Source: Linanthus parryae
Taxonomy: Eukaryota > Streptophyta > Magnoliopsida > Ericales > Polemoniaceae
Assembly: GCA_023055425.1 (NCBI GenBank)
Contig: JALGPY010000008.1
Coordinates: forward strand, 22,107,359 to 22,171,358
Direction: 5' to 3'
Length of the DNA stretch: 64,000 nt
Shown: positions 10,861-21,339 of the stretch, in pieces
How the letters are laid out: each line of letters starts with the position of its first letter
Position numbering within the stretch: the stretch's first letter is position 1
Program-made: the position numbers and the translations under genes
The notes under the pieces: model-generated
The model's input: only the letters and a program-made list of their open reading frames with translations
Databases searched by the model: none
What the model was told of the DNA's origin: nothing

Positions 10861-12735
10861 TTACCGGTTCAGATATGAGCAGTGGTCGGAACTTAAGCAT
10901 TTCGACAACCTTGATTCTGGATTTATATTCCACTGGGCAGATTTGAGGAGGCACGGGTGAGGTGTGTGAGAGAGAAAGTGGTTACCTGTGTCCCTAAAAG
11001 CTTCCTGAAAACTCGATTCCGACGAAATGATACTGAATCGGAGAGAGAGAGATGATGAGAACGCTTCCAAGGGTTTGGGCTCTCTTGATTTTGATTTCGA
11101 GTCTAGTTCCGATTTGGGGGCGCCGAGGCAGAGCATCGCGTGGTGAGAGAGAGAGAGAGAGAGAGAGAGATAGCACGAAGTCTAGGGTTCTGACTACCGA
11201 AAGAGAAACAGAGTACCAAATTATGAACAGACTTTTGAGAATCGGAGCTGGTGACAGCGACGACGACGGTGACGGCTAAAGGTCGCCTCTTCCCTTCTCG
11301 ATGTGGTGGCCGACGGCTATGAACTATTGTTGGGATTCTCCACGAAGTGACAGAGACGAAGTGAGACAGTTGAGTTTGTGTGTTTTATTTTATTTTTCTG
11401 TCAAAATACATTTCTATAGGTAAGTGAAATCTAAGGACTGGGGTGATTTAATCTAACGGTTGAAAAAAGTCAATAATAAATTAATAATTTGTGAGAATAT
11501 AGTATGTTTAAATAGAAAAGTACTAATTTTGATCTAGACGGTTCGACTCTACGGGCCGTGAAAGAACCGACAAGAGAATCTAGTTCATTATTTAGCTAAC
11601 ACAACATAATTAATAACTAATACTAATTAAACAAGTAAATAAATAAATAAATAAATATTAACTAACTATGATGATACGGTTAGCGGTATCATAAATCTAA
11701 TCGTTCTAGCTATTAGTATCATGCTAGGATTTACCAGATTTATTCCAACATCTTGGCCGAATTGACATTTTGGTTATAACCTCGGGCCTCCTTCGATAAG
11801 GGTTAAAAATTATGGGACTAGAGATATATTGGTATATGAGCTAGGATGTAATTGTATTGGATATGGTGGGATACGCGAGTTTTCGTTCCGAGTCTTTGAT
11901 TAGAGCATGACATGAAGGAAGCTTAGGTGTGAAAATGAACACCTGCCATGAATTTGGATTAGTAACTGTTTTGTCTTCTAAAATGTATTCGTTATTAAAG
12001 AAATATATGTTTAACTCTTGAATCCTTTTTTGTACAAATTTAAATAAGACTTTGTATTTAGGAAATTATGTTTACTGAATAGAAAACAATAACAAATAGA
12101 AAAAAAAAATATAAAATTGGAGGAGGAGGACGACCAAGCTGGTGGCGGTGGTCTGGTGAAGAGACGTCTAACAGAGACCAGGGGTGAGGGGGATAAGGTA
12201 GAAAGAGTGAGAAGAAGGATTGCACTTGGTGGCAGGTATTCATAGGTTGTAATTTGACTAGGTTGATGATAGAAAGAAAAAATTAAGCTCAATGTTTACA
12301 CTACCTTATATCTTGGGAGTGGTTGTACATTTTTTAGGGCAAAATGAAAAAATAAGGAGAGGGGGGGGGGGGGGGGTTACAATTGTATCCAGTAGTTTAT
12401 CCCGCACGAACACCTGATAAAATTCGACGGGTATAAAATCATCCCTATCCCCCATTTATCCCTTACCCAAACAAAGCCTTGGTGTTAAGGCAAACATGCA
12501 TACACCTAGATACAAAGAATCCTGCACAATTCGGTTAAGTCCACAATGACCCTAAGGATTACTATCTATATTCGATTTATTACTCAAGTCATTTTCCTCT
12601 CCTATTGCGACAATCTCATATACATCTTAGTTCATCTACTTTCAACATAAGAGTGTTGACATCCTGAAAAAGAGAGGTGTAGAAATTTCGTACCAAAATT
12701 TATATATGAATGTGTTTATACTACTACTTTCTCCT
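10861..12735. other. Intergenic DNA, no gene recognised
   Basis: This contains a GA microsatellite (11145-11170), several short open frames on both strands without recognisable domains, and a run of 16 G at 12361-12376. A segment at about 11530-11740 with GATACGGTTAGCGGTATC has an LTR-like look, but no partner LTR was found. Nothing here is supported as a gene. Confidence 0.5.
11145..11170. repeat. (GA)n microsatellite
   Basis: Thirteen uninterrupted GA dinucleotides. Confidence 0.95.
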
Positions 12736-12743
12736 GAATATAC
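12736..12743. promoter_or_regulatory. P1BS-type motif GAATATAC (distal)
   Basis: Matches the PHR1-binding consensus GNATATNC. It lies about 730 bp upstream of the phosphatase start codon. A single 8-bp match this far away could be chance. It is noted because two further matches lie close to the TATA box. Confidence 0.35.
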
Positions 12744-13307
12744 CTGAAATTGTCCAATCACATGAATATATGGATACACTCACAGTTGGTGCACAGCTCC
12801 ATCAATCATGTATTATGTAGAGAAGGGAACCATGCTTTAGTTACGTCCATGGTTGTCAGGCAGCAAGAAATTTCTTCCATCAATCATGTATTATGTAGAG
12901 ATACGCATTAATTACGTCGATGGCTGTTGCAGTCAGATAAGATTAGTGAATGACATAATTACACATTTTTTTTGAGGAACTATAATTACGTTGATTTATG
13001 CGGTATTCGTTGCTCTTCAATGGAGGAAGTAGAAAGGACATTTAGAGAAGACGATTAAAATTTGATACTTCATTTTACATACTTTAGGGTAATTTATGTA
13101 ATTAGGAAAAAATATTTAACAACACATAACTGCTTACGGGTAAACGTGAACCGAGATGAAACCACATGTCAGGTATATATGTAATTAACCCTAAATAAGA
13201 ATATTTCCTCCAAAAAAAACCCTATATAAGAATATAGAGGCATGGTGTGGATACTGAATGCCGACTCACAGCCTAATAAGAAACCTACATGAGAACTGAA
13301 ATCATCG

Positions 13308-13315
13308 GAATATTC
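13308..13315. promoter_or_regulatory. P1BS motif GAATATTC (proximal, site 1)
   Basis: A perfect match to GNATATNC, the palindromic site bound by PHR1-type MYB-CC factors in phosphate starvation. It lies 69 bp upstream of the TATA box of a phosphate-scavenging phosphatase and pairs with site 2, 33 bp away. Confidence 0.65.
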
Positions 13316-13340
13316 CCTCATGTTGAACCAAATGCCATTG

Positions 13341-13348
13341 GAATATTC
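13341..13348. promoter_or_regulatory. P1BS motif GAATATTC (proximal, site 2)
   Basis: The second identical P1BS box, 36 bp upstream of the TATA box. Two boxes 33 bp apart (about three helical turns) at promoter-proximal position make PHR1 control of the downstream phosphatase likely. Confidence 0.65.
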
Positions 13349-13376
13349 TTAATTTTCACGGTCGCGTCCATCATCC

Positions 13377-13382
13377 TATAAG
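13377..13382 (+). promoter_or_regulatory. TATA box of the phosphatase gene
   Basis: TATAAG within CCTATAAGTACC, 88 bp before the ATG. This predicts transcription start near 13410 and a 5' leader of about 55 nt. Confidence 0.65.
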
Positions 13383-13464
13383 TACCCTCCCCCTTCCGTA
13401 GGTTTCCTACACTAATCACTACAGAAAACCAAACAAAGAAGTCTTTCTCTTTATCAAACCTACA

Positions 13465-14271
13465 ATGGCCGGAGCCGGAATTGTCATTGTTTTCGACTTT
13501 GACAAGACCATAATTGACATTGACAGTGACAATTGGGTGGTGGATGAGTTGGGTTCTACTGAATTGTTCAACCACCTCCTCCCTACAATGCCATGGAATA
13601 GCATGATGGACACAATGATGAAGGAGCTTCACGCACAAGGCAAAACCATCGACGACATTGCTCACGTACTCAAGAAAGCACCCATACATCCAAGAATCGT
13701 CCCAACCATCAAAGCTGCTCATGCACTGGGCTGCGAACTTAGGATACTGAGCGATGCCAACTCCTTCTTCATTGAAACCATACTGGATCATCTGGGGATA
13801 ACTGAATGTTTTTCAAAGATAAACACAAACCCTAGTTGTGTTGACGAAGAAGGGAGGCTGAGGATCTCTCCTTGCCATGATTTCAACTCTTCTCCTCATG
13901 GTTGCTGCAACCCTTGCCCTCCAAAAATGTGCAAGGGGAAGATACTAGAAAGGATGATCCAAGACGATGCCGTGGGGGGAGGTAAGAAGAAGAAGAAGTT
14001 AATCTACCTTGGTGATGGAGCGGGAGATTTATGTCCGAGTTTGAAGCTTCAAGAAGGTGATTTCATGATTCCACGTAAAGACTTTCCAGTATGGGAGTTG
14101 GTGTGCATGAACAGAAGCCTCATCAAGGCAGAGATACACGAATGGAGCAACGGGGCTGAGCTTGAGCATGTCCTTCTTCAACTTATCAATGACATTATCA
14201 TTGTTGAAGAGGCTGCTGCAGGCAAATTGTGCTTGATGGACTGCAAATTTCAGAGGATTCCGGTAGCTTAG
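13465..14271 (+). CDS. PHOSPHO1-like / PPsPase1-type HAD phosphatase
   Basis: An intact intronless 268-aa protein of the plant putative phosphatase family (PHOSPHO1-like; in Arabidopsis the phosphate-starvation-induced PPsPase1 and PEPC1 group). HAD motif I is DFDKT at residues 11-15 (nucleophile Asp11, acid/base Asp13). Motif II is ILSDAN at 94-99, with Ser96. The lysine of motif III falls in CKGK (156-159). Motif IV is GDGAGDLCP at 183-191. Cysteine clusters around 147-156 are typical of the family. No signal peptide or membrane segment is visible, so it is probably cytosolic. The expected reaction is release of phosphate from pyrophosphate, phosphocholine or phosphoethanolamine; the substrate cannot be decided from sequence. 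The start is the first ATG, after a short leader. Two P1BS boxes upstream suggest induction under phosphate starvation. The length is normal for the family. Confidence 0.92.
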   Translation: MAGAGIVIVFDFDKTIIDIDSDNWVVDELGSTELFNHLLPTMPWNSMMDTMMKELHAQGKTIDDIAHVLKKAPIHPRIVPTIKAAHALGCELRILSDANSFFIETILDHLGITECFSKINTNPSCVDEEGRLRISPCHDFNSSPHGCCNPCPPKMCKGKILERMIQDDAVGGGKKKKKLIYLGDGAGDLCPSLKLQEGDFMIPRKDFPVWELVCMNRSLIKAEIHEWSNGAELEHVLLQLINDIIIVEEAAAGKLCLMDCKFQRIPVA

Positions 14272-14375
14272 TCTCAATCTCTCCTGCCGGTTCCTCATTA
14301 CTGTGTTTCCCTGCTATTTTCTTAACAACGTCCGAAGTAGTTTGTCAAATTTGATCACAAAAAGTTTGAAATAAT

Positions 14376-14400
14376 AATAAATCTATGTGTAATGAATAAA
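14376..14400 (+). terminator. Polyadenylation signals of the phosphatase gene
   Basis: AATAAA occurs at 14376-14381 and again at 14395-14400, 105-125 bp after the stop codon, in T/A-rich DNA. The actual cleavage site cannot be read from the sequence. Confidence 0.55.
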
Positions 14401-14879
14401 TTCACCAAACCCATGCTCTATATAACTCAATTGGTGCCGAATTAAATCGAGGCGTGTGATCAAGCAACATAAACAATTGGAAAGGCACAAGCCAAGAGAT
14501 GAATGTCTCTAGAATTCAGAATAAATTCGATAATATCAAAACAGATGAATTCTGCCCAAAAGTCGGACATATATATAGTTGAAACCTAAAATATGCCAAA
14601 AATGCCAAATTCCCGAAATTGACCCAACTGCTTGACGTTATTAAAAGAAATAGGTACCCAAAATTTTGACCCAAAACGGGTTAAAACTGAGGTCCTAATC
14701 AGCAATGGAAATATTGCCAAAAAATAGTAAAAAATTAACGTAAACGCTCGTTTAACTTTTCAAACAACGAAATTTGGGGCCGAAGAAGGATCCCAATGTG
14801 TATCATAAGCTGTTGTAGGTGAGAAACATATTTACCTATTTCTATATGTAGAAAAATATCTTTATCGCAACCCATGATA
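14401..14879. other. Intergenic DNA
   Basis: No gene or clear repeat boundary is seen. The last ~60 bp may belong to the decayed Copia RT that follows, just upstream of its first recognisable codons. Confidence 0.5.
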
Positions 14880-15770
14880 TAAATGACAAAGAAGAATTTC
14901 AGAGGTTTCTCAGGGCGGAATTTGGAATGAAGGATCTTGGGACTGCTCAGAAATTTCTAGGAGTTGAGATCTATAGAGATAGGAAGAAGAAGAAGCTTTT
15001 CCTATAACATCATGGATATATCAAGAAGGCCTTCGGAAGATTCATGATGATATCACCTAAAGCTATAGATACTTCTATGGCGACTAACAACAAGGTAGGA
15101 ATGTACACCTTTCAGACAGAGGAGGAGAAGGTGTGCATGTCCAAGATTTCATATGCTACCGCAGTTGGAAGTCTCAGGCATGTTGGGGTCTGCACTCGAC
15201 TAGACATAACATTCGATGTTAGTGTGGTAAGTCATTTTATGGCTCAACCAAGCAAGGATCGTTGATATGCGGTGAAGCGCATATTCTGGTACCTGAAGGG
15301 TACGTCATACCTCGGCATATGCTATGGGGCTAATCAATATATCTTGGTTGCTAGGTTTTCGAATTCGGATTATGCAGGCGATATTGAAGCACTAGATCAA
15401 TGATTGGCTATGTATTTGCTCAGGGAGGTTCTGTTGTGAGTTGGAAGGCTACGCTAAAGTCGATGGTGACTTTATCAACAACAGAGGCAAAGTATACGGC
15501 TCTAACGGAAGCGAAAAAGGAGGCGATATGGCTTAAAGGTATGACCACTGATTTAGGCATACTTTAAAATCTGGCAATAGTCTACAGTGATAAGTTGAGT
15601 GCGATTCTTATGACTAAAGACCAGGTTCAACACGAAAGAACCAAGCATATCGACGTTAGGTATCATCGAGAGTAGAATCAAGGTAACGAAGGTGGGGAAA
15701 ACTGACAGTCCCGCGGATATGTTCACAAACCACTTCCGGAGAGCAAGTTTCAGCATTGTATGGAATCGCT
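14880..15770 (+). pseudogene. Copia RT-RNase H relic
   Basis: The second half of a Copia reverse transcriptase, starting just after where the YVDD box would be (DKEEFQRFLRAEFGMKDLG, 14887 on), followed by RNase H peptides such as FSNSDYAGD (about 15358-15384), VSWKATLKSMVTLSTTEAKY and HERTKHIDVRYH. It contains at least five stops or frameshifts. It is a different Copia lineage from the element at 6-10.9 kb, nearer the Tnt1/Tork style judging by these motifs. It is a dead remnant. Confidence 0.85.
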
Positions 15771-15927
15771 CAACATCTTGTGCCAGTGAGCTCCTTTGGG
15801 ACATGCCAGACCCGGTAGGGGTCAACTGTGAATCTGTGACAAGAGATATTGGGTGCAGAGAATGCAAGTTTTATTTAAAAGAAGAGGAGTAGTTGTTGCT
15901 GGTAAGAGAATTCAAATCAAGTTGGAG

Positions 15928-16340
15928 ATTTTTTGGAGTTGTGCCTTGACTATGTGAAAAAATCACCAAGAGAAAACAACAAAGGCCAAGGAAGAGCAAA
16001 GGAAAAAAGGAAAAGAATGCTGCGAACTTTGAGAGTTTAATGAGGTCGCACAAACTTCTTTAGCAGGTCGCACAACCTGTGTCCAGACGTCGCATGATCT
16101 ACTGGCCGTCGTACGGCCCGTGTCGGGGGTCTGACGTTTTGGGAACTTTCCTAAAATCTCTAGGACGATCATATGTCGGTTCTAGGAACTATAAAAGGGT
16201 ACCTAGGTGTTTTAGAACATTATACAAATAATTGTACATGTTCTTCTTGATAAATAAAGGTCGTTATTCGTCGTGGACATAGTTAGCACAAATTGTGCTA
16301 TTGAACCACGTTATATTTTGCGTTTTCTTTATTTTCTTGT
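15928..16340 (+). mobile_element. Degenerate 3' LTR of the Copia relic
   Basis: A polypurine-tract-like CAAGTTGGAGA at about 15918-15928 is followed by TTTTTTGGAGTTGTGCC, a decayed version of the common TGTTGG LTR start. A TATA-like CTATAAAAGG lies near 16190. A block with the CCGTCGTACGGCC motif near 16106 resembles, diverged and inverted, a block of the LTR at 55841-56307. The right end is approximate. Confidence 0.5.
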
Positions 16341-17423
16341 TTCTGTTTCATTGTCCATGAGGTAGGAGCGTCATAGTAATTTCGTTTTCCAATACTTCAT
16401 TTCTCAAAATTGGTAATCGGTTGTTCAGTTCAATGATTCACCTGGCCTAATTGATACCCCGGTTTGTTATTTACTTTTTGCTCAGTAGTAGTTTCACCTA
16501 GCTTTTCGTCTCCATGTTTGTTATCCTCGATTTTGAGTTACACAACAATTAATTTTGTAGTTTTTTTGATGAACTTGAAATCTATTCCTTGCTATTATTC
16601 TTGCAAGTGGTGGATGAAGAAGCACATTTGTTCTAATGTGTGCTAGATCCAAGTCCGTCCCAACCATAAGATAAGTGGGTAGTGCTTCTTGTCGTGGTAG
16701 GGCCCTATTTTTTATATATATACTTATAGGCACATGTCGTAATTACAACTGGTTAATAATTATTTGATAGTTTTTTTAATATTGCAAACAAAGTTTAGGG
16801 GATTTTACGTTTAGCTATTAGTTTCTATTTTATGAATCCTATGACACAAACAAGTTACTATTTTACATTGACTAGCTTTAGTTCACGATGCAGTAGTTTA
16901 GTAATATAAAAAAATTAATATATCACTTTTAATATCCAGTATAAGGCCCCGATTCGACTTTTGCCGCAGGCCCCAAAAAAGTACAGGGCCGGCCCTGACG
17001 AGATCCATTCGCCTTGTAACCATAGCTAAGAACGACATTTAAGCTAGAGAACGTACGTGGTCATATTCGGCTAGACAAATTTGTGATGTCTGGCTTATCT
17101 TGGATATGCTCTATGGTAGGAGGGATAATTTCGATGAAGTAAAGTCCAAAGTTTTGTTGTAACTTTTGTGTCTAAATTATGTGTATGTGAACTTCTAAGC
17201 TATGAGAATTCTGTAATGAAGTGGCTTCTTTGACTATTGAAAGGTCTAATTTTCATTCATTCTTCAAAATATTAATTGTTGTAGAAACATAAAGTTTTGG
17301 ACTAATTTATTGGTTTGTATTAAAAATTAAGGAACTTATTTATTTGTTGTCTCTTTGAGGAATTTATTTATTTGTTGTCTCTTAGGTGTGGTATACTGGT
17401 TTTGAACTCTGTAAATTCTGCAG
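16341..17423. other. Intergenic DNA
   Basis: No gene is seen. A 14-bp palindrome CAGGGCCGGCCCTG at 16984-16997 resembles plant hAT termini, but no matching left end or target duplication could be found. Short open frames have no recognisable domain. Confidence 0.5.
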
Positions 17424-17424
17424 C

Positions 17425-17522
17425 TATGGTGGTAGCTCAAGTGGTAAAGCGTTGGAAGACCCTCCATGAGGTCCCGGGTTCAAACCTGTTGACGAGAAAA
17501 ACAATTTCTAAAAAAAAAAAGA
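17425..17522 (+). mobile_element. Short tRNA-derived SINE-like insertion
   Basis: RNA polymerase III promoter elements in the right order and spacing: A box TAGCTCAAGTGG (17433-17444) and B box GGTTCAAACC (17477-17486), then an A-rich tail (about 17510-17520). The flanks share TCTGTAAATTCT and TCTGTAAAAATTCT, a plausible target-site duplication. The body is only about 100 bp, so it could be a truncated SINE or a retroposed tRNA-like sequence. It cannot fold into a full tRNA by eye. Confidence 0.55.
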
Positions 17523-19490
17523 AGTCTGTAAAAATTCTTGGGATCCAGTTAGGGTTGTTTTAGTTTGAAGAAAGACGATTGATATCGACGCGGGTAGTGC
17601 AGATCATTGTTTTTCATAAATCATTCTGAATTTTTTTGTACGAAGTCAGGCTTCTGATGTCTTTTCATGTTGGCTCAGGGTACAATAGTCTCACTTTAGA
17701 AGGGGAAAAAAGATGCCCACACTGTACGGTTTTCAGAACCTAATGGGAAACCATGAAGTGCATTCTCTCATTGAAGAAAGGAAAATAAAAACCATAGCTT
17801 AGGATGTCATGTTAAAAACTGAAATGAATCTCAAGAAAAAAAAGAGAGAAGAACAAAGCATTGTATGCAATTTTGGAGAGAATTCGTGATTTCTCTTGTT
17901 TTTCGAGTTTCTGTTTTGTGTAATTGAGTTCTTGTTGTTCAGTGCTAGTTCTGTTATTTTTCAGTTTTACTTGTGAAACTTAAATTGTAAATCGCGATCA
18001 GAATATTCCGTGATTTATTACTGATTTGATTAAGCTCCTATTTCAATTTAATTTGCATACTGAGTTCTATCCAGTTTGATTTAAATTTTTATGCTACCAT
18101 TGAACGACTTTCATATCATGTTAGTTACCGTAATGACAATTATGAATTTATGCTATTATAAGTCTGAATCGGAATTTGTTCCAATCTATTCAAACCTGTC
18201 CAGGTTATATTACTTTGGGGAGATATCTTGATTCTTTTAGTTGTCCGTGTTTTTGTATTCTTTTCGTTAGAAACAGTAATTGAGTTCTTGTTGGTCACTG
18301 TGTTCATTCTGCCATATTTCCTTTTATTTGGAACTTCGGTTCTGAATCTCCATCAGAATATTATGTGTTCAATTTTTCTGTATGTTTCAGTTCTAATTCT
18401 GAAACTTCGATTCTGAATCGTCATCAGAATATTCAGTGCATTGTTTTTTATCCGGTTAAACTCATGTTTCAGTTTAATTTCCATACCGAGTTATGTTCAG
18501 TTTAATTAAACTGTCCTTAACTTTCAGCAGCTCTTGTTTCATGTTTAAACTATTATAACTTTTTGCTTCTTCAAGAAAACATAATTTAGTTTTTGCTCGT
18601 CTTAGTCTCTTAACTACAATTTGATTTTATGTGTATGTTTAAATGAAGGAGGACAAGATCGTGCATGTTTTAAATGAAGGTGAAGCAAGTAATTGATTGG
18701 AAGTAGAAAATAGCAAGAAGTAAGAAGCAACCAATAATAAGTTTTATGTCTGAGCGGATTTAATATTTTGTCTAAGCCAATGTCGGTAGTTGTACATAAA
18801 GTGAGCTGATGGCTATTTGCATCAAAATGCCTCTAATTTGTGTATTGGGAATGATCACGTTACTTCAATGAGAAGTTTTGTATACTAGAGCTCTGATTTC
18901 TACTTATAGATTTAAATTTCAGTTGTGTGTATTGGTGGTTCATATGAGAATTGGACTACAGGTAGTGGGTTGAAATTGGTTTGGCTCCGGCAAGAATTTG
19001 TTATTGCAAGTTTTACTAGGGCAAAAGTGGCAGGAGTTATTGCTACATTAATCGATGCAAAAGTGGCGGTACTTAAGCATGGCAGTAATAATATTAACGT
19101 TGCATATGTGGGAAACATATTTGACATTAGTTCTTGCAGAAAATACAATTGAAAATGACAATAATTCCACTATCACCAATAAAACTAAAAAGGATGGTAA
19201 ATTTCACGCGGCAGAGCAAATACTCAATAGCTGCTACAACAGAGGGCCCTATTGCCGCACATATTATCATTTTTTACTTAAACGGCAATATTGTCTTTCT
19301 GTGGCAAATTATTATTGCGAAGTATTATTATTGCCGTTTCAAGTTATTTTTGTAGTAGTGACTTTCTTAGAATTCTGACTTGAGTTATTTTCCTCCTTTT
19401 TTCACTAATCTCATGTAGGCAGCTTCCAGTATGTTATTTGCTGACAATTTACTGAAAAACATCGGAAATCAACCGATCAAGTACAATGCT
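17523..19490. other. A+T-rich intergenic DNA with diverged internal repeats
   Basis: Two diverged segments, roughly 17910-18070 and 18270-18510, share phrases such as TAATTGAGTTCTTGTTG and ATCAGAATATTC; a third partial copy precedes 18420. This indicates an old tandem duplication with a period of about 360 bp. No coding region is recognisable; the short open frames at 18.9-19.4 kb have no domain signature. Confidence 0.45.
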
Positions 19491-19491
19491 T

Positions 19492-20130
19492 GGATAAACT
19501 CACAGTTGGTATAGAGCTTTCACAAATTGATGAATTTGCCAATGTGATGTCCATATGCCATTAGGGGGGATTAATACTGAATTTACAGACATTTTTCTGA
19601 ATAACAACTGAAATCAACCAAGCAAGTTAAATATATGGATATTCTCACAGTTGGTATACATCATTCACAAATTGTAGGCAGCCACAAGGGTGGGACCTAT
19701 ATTCAATTTACTTACATTTTTCGGAAAAACAATTGAAATCAACCAACCACGTGAATTATATGGATATACTCACAGTTGGTCTAGAACTTCCACAAATTGC
19801 AGAGTAGCCATAAGGGTGAGACTCATATTGAATTTACTTACATTTTTCAGAAAAATAACTGAAATCAACAAACCACGTTAGATACATGGATATACTCACA
19901 GTTGGTATAGAGCTTTCACAAATTGATGAGCTTCCCGACCTGAAGTACCAATTATATTAGGGTGAGACCCATATTGAATTTAATGATACTTTGCGAAAAA
20001 AAGTTAAATCAACCAACCATGTGTAATATATGGGTATACTCACACTTGGTGCAGTGCTTTCACAAATTGATGAGTTTGATTACTTGATGTACGAATGTAA
20101 TTACAGTGAGACCCATATTGAATTACGCCT
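19492..20130. repeat. Tandem array of ~125-145-bp units (five copies)
   Basis: Five consecutive units each begin GGATA(T)ACTCACAGTTGGT, followed by CTTTCACAAATTGATGAG-like sequence, a GGGTGAGACCCATATTGAATTTA-like middle and AAATCAACCAACCACGT. They start near 19492, 19635, 19759, 19884 and 20031. The first core (ATATACTCxxxGTTGATATxGAGCTTTCxCATATTGATGAG) recurs as the start of every large unit at 21.8-27.6 kb, so the two arrays are related. Confidence 0.85.
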
Positions 20131-21339
20131 ATGGTCTGTCGGCAGCCAAAGATTACCCCTATAAGGCTCCAATTTCTTTACTTAATTTTGAAGGACTTCT
20201 TATTATTTAAGTCAGAAAAAACTTCTTTTTTCCTTTTCTTTCTCAGAAAATTGTTCAGATTTTTTTTTTTTTTTTTTTCAAGATTAAATTCCTTTTACCT
20301 ATTTCAGGCAGTTCTCTTATAAGATTTTAGGTGAATCTTTTTGAAAGATTTTGTGTTGCACATTTTTCATAAGGGCTAACAAATTTCTTAAATACCATTT
20401 TAGCACACTCTTTTTTTTTAAAAGCACACTGTTTAATTATTATTTTTTGAGGGAACACTCTTTAATTATTCATGTACGTGATTGTAGATTATACTGTAAT
20501 AAAATGCAGTAAGTACTAAGTACATTATAATACAAGCTAATCAATTTGGAAGCACCTCCCACTTGGAAGTTAATGTAAATAAACATGCTGCTATAGTAGT
20601 CGGCAGCTAGAGATGTTTTATCCAATTGGCTACGGCCTACGGTTTTCTTACACTATTTGCAATCCTAAAATGTGTATGTTTAGGTGTAATTTCAAATTAA
20701 GAAAACTTTTCAAAGTTTAAGGCATGTCTCCATGGGTGTAAGGGTAATATAATGAACTGTGTGAGATGAATATTGGTGCGTATTAGTTTTGCAGCCATAA
20801 TTAGAGAAAAAAGTAATTTTTTTCAACTTCAACTTTTCTTACTTTTTACTCTTGAAATCTCATTTTTAGGGGACAAAACAAAGGCTAAGTAAGCATCACT
20901 TTGCTAAAAAGATAACTGGAACTTTTTGAAAAATGTAACAACTGCAAATTAAGCAAATTTTTTTACTAAAAAATAAAATTTAAATAAATTTTAGTAAAGT
21001 GTGGCCTATAAACATATAGGTTTAAAGTGGACATGCCCATATTCCTTAATGAACGAGTGTACATGCCACCCCTTTGTAAATGTTATAGAAGGTGGAAATT
21101 GCATGTGATCTATGTAATGTTACTTTTGAGTGTAGGTTGTTTCCACCTTATATGATCACCTTTGTGTTTCTACTTAATTTATTGTGGAGATACTAATAAC
21201 GGGCTCCTTTTTCAATTGGATTTACTTACTGTTTGCAATTCGTTTTACCATGGTCCGTTGAGTGAAATCTCACTACTATAAGTAGCGACGCGCTAGTTAA
21301 ATTGTCCTACATTTTCTTGTGAAAGCAACTTAAATTTGT
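20131..21339. other. Intergenic DNA
   Basis: A+T-rich sequence with a T16 run near 20261-20278. No gene or bounded element is recognised. The sequence near 21268-21300 (CACTACTATAAGTAGCGAC) resembles the ATTATAAGAGGTGAC subrepeat of the array that follows. Confidence 0.45.

Noticed and set aside
12011..12292. Minus-strand Ser/Pro-rich ORFs near 12.1 kb
   Set aside because: Low-complexity composition with no recognised domain and no supporting promoter or splice structure.
13318..13791. 157-aa minus-strand ORF over the phosphatase start
   Set aside because: It lies opposite the phosphatase coding region, which has all HAD motifs. The reverse frame has no domain and no promoter.
16698..16997. 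Possible hAT element ending in CAGGGCCGGCCCTG
   Set aside because: The right-end palindrome resembles hAT termini, but the proposed left end (TAGGGCCCTATTTT) matches over only a few bases and no 8-bp target duplication was found.
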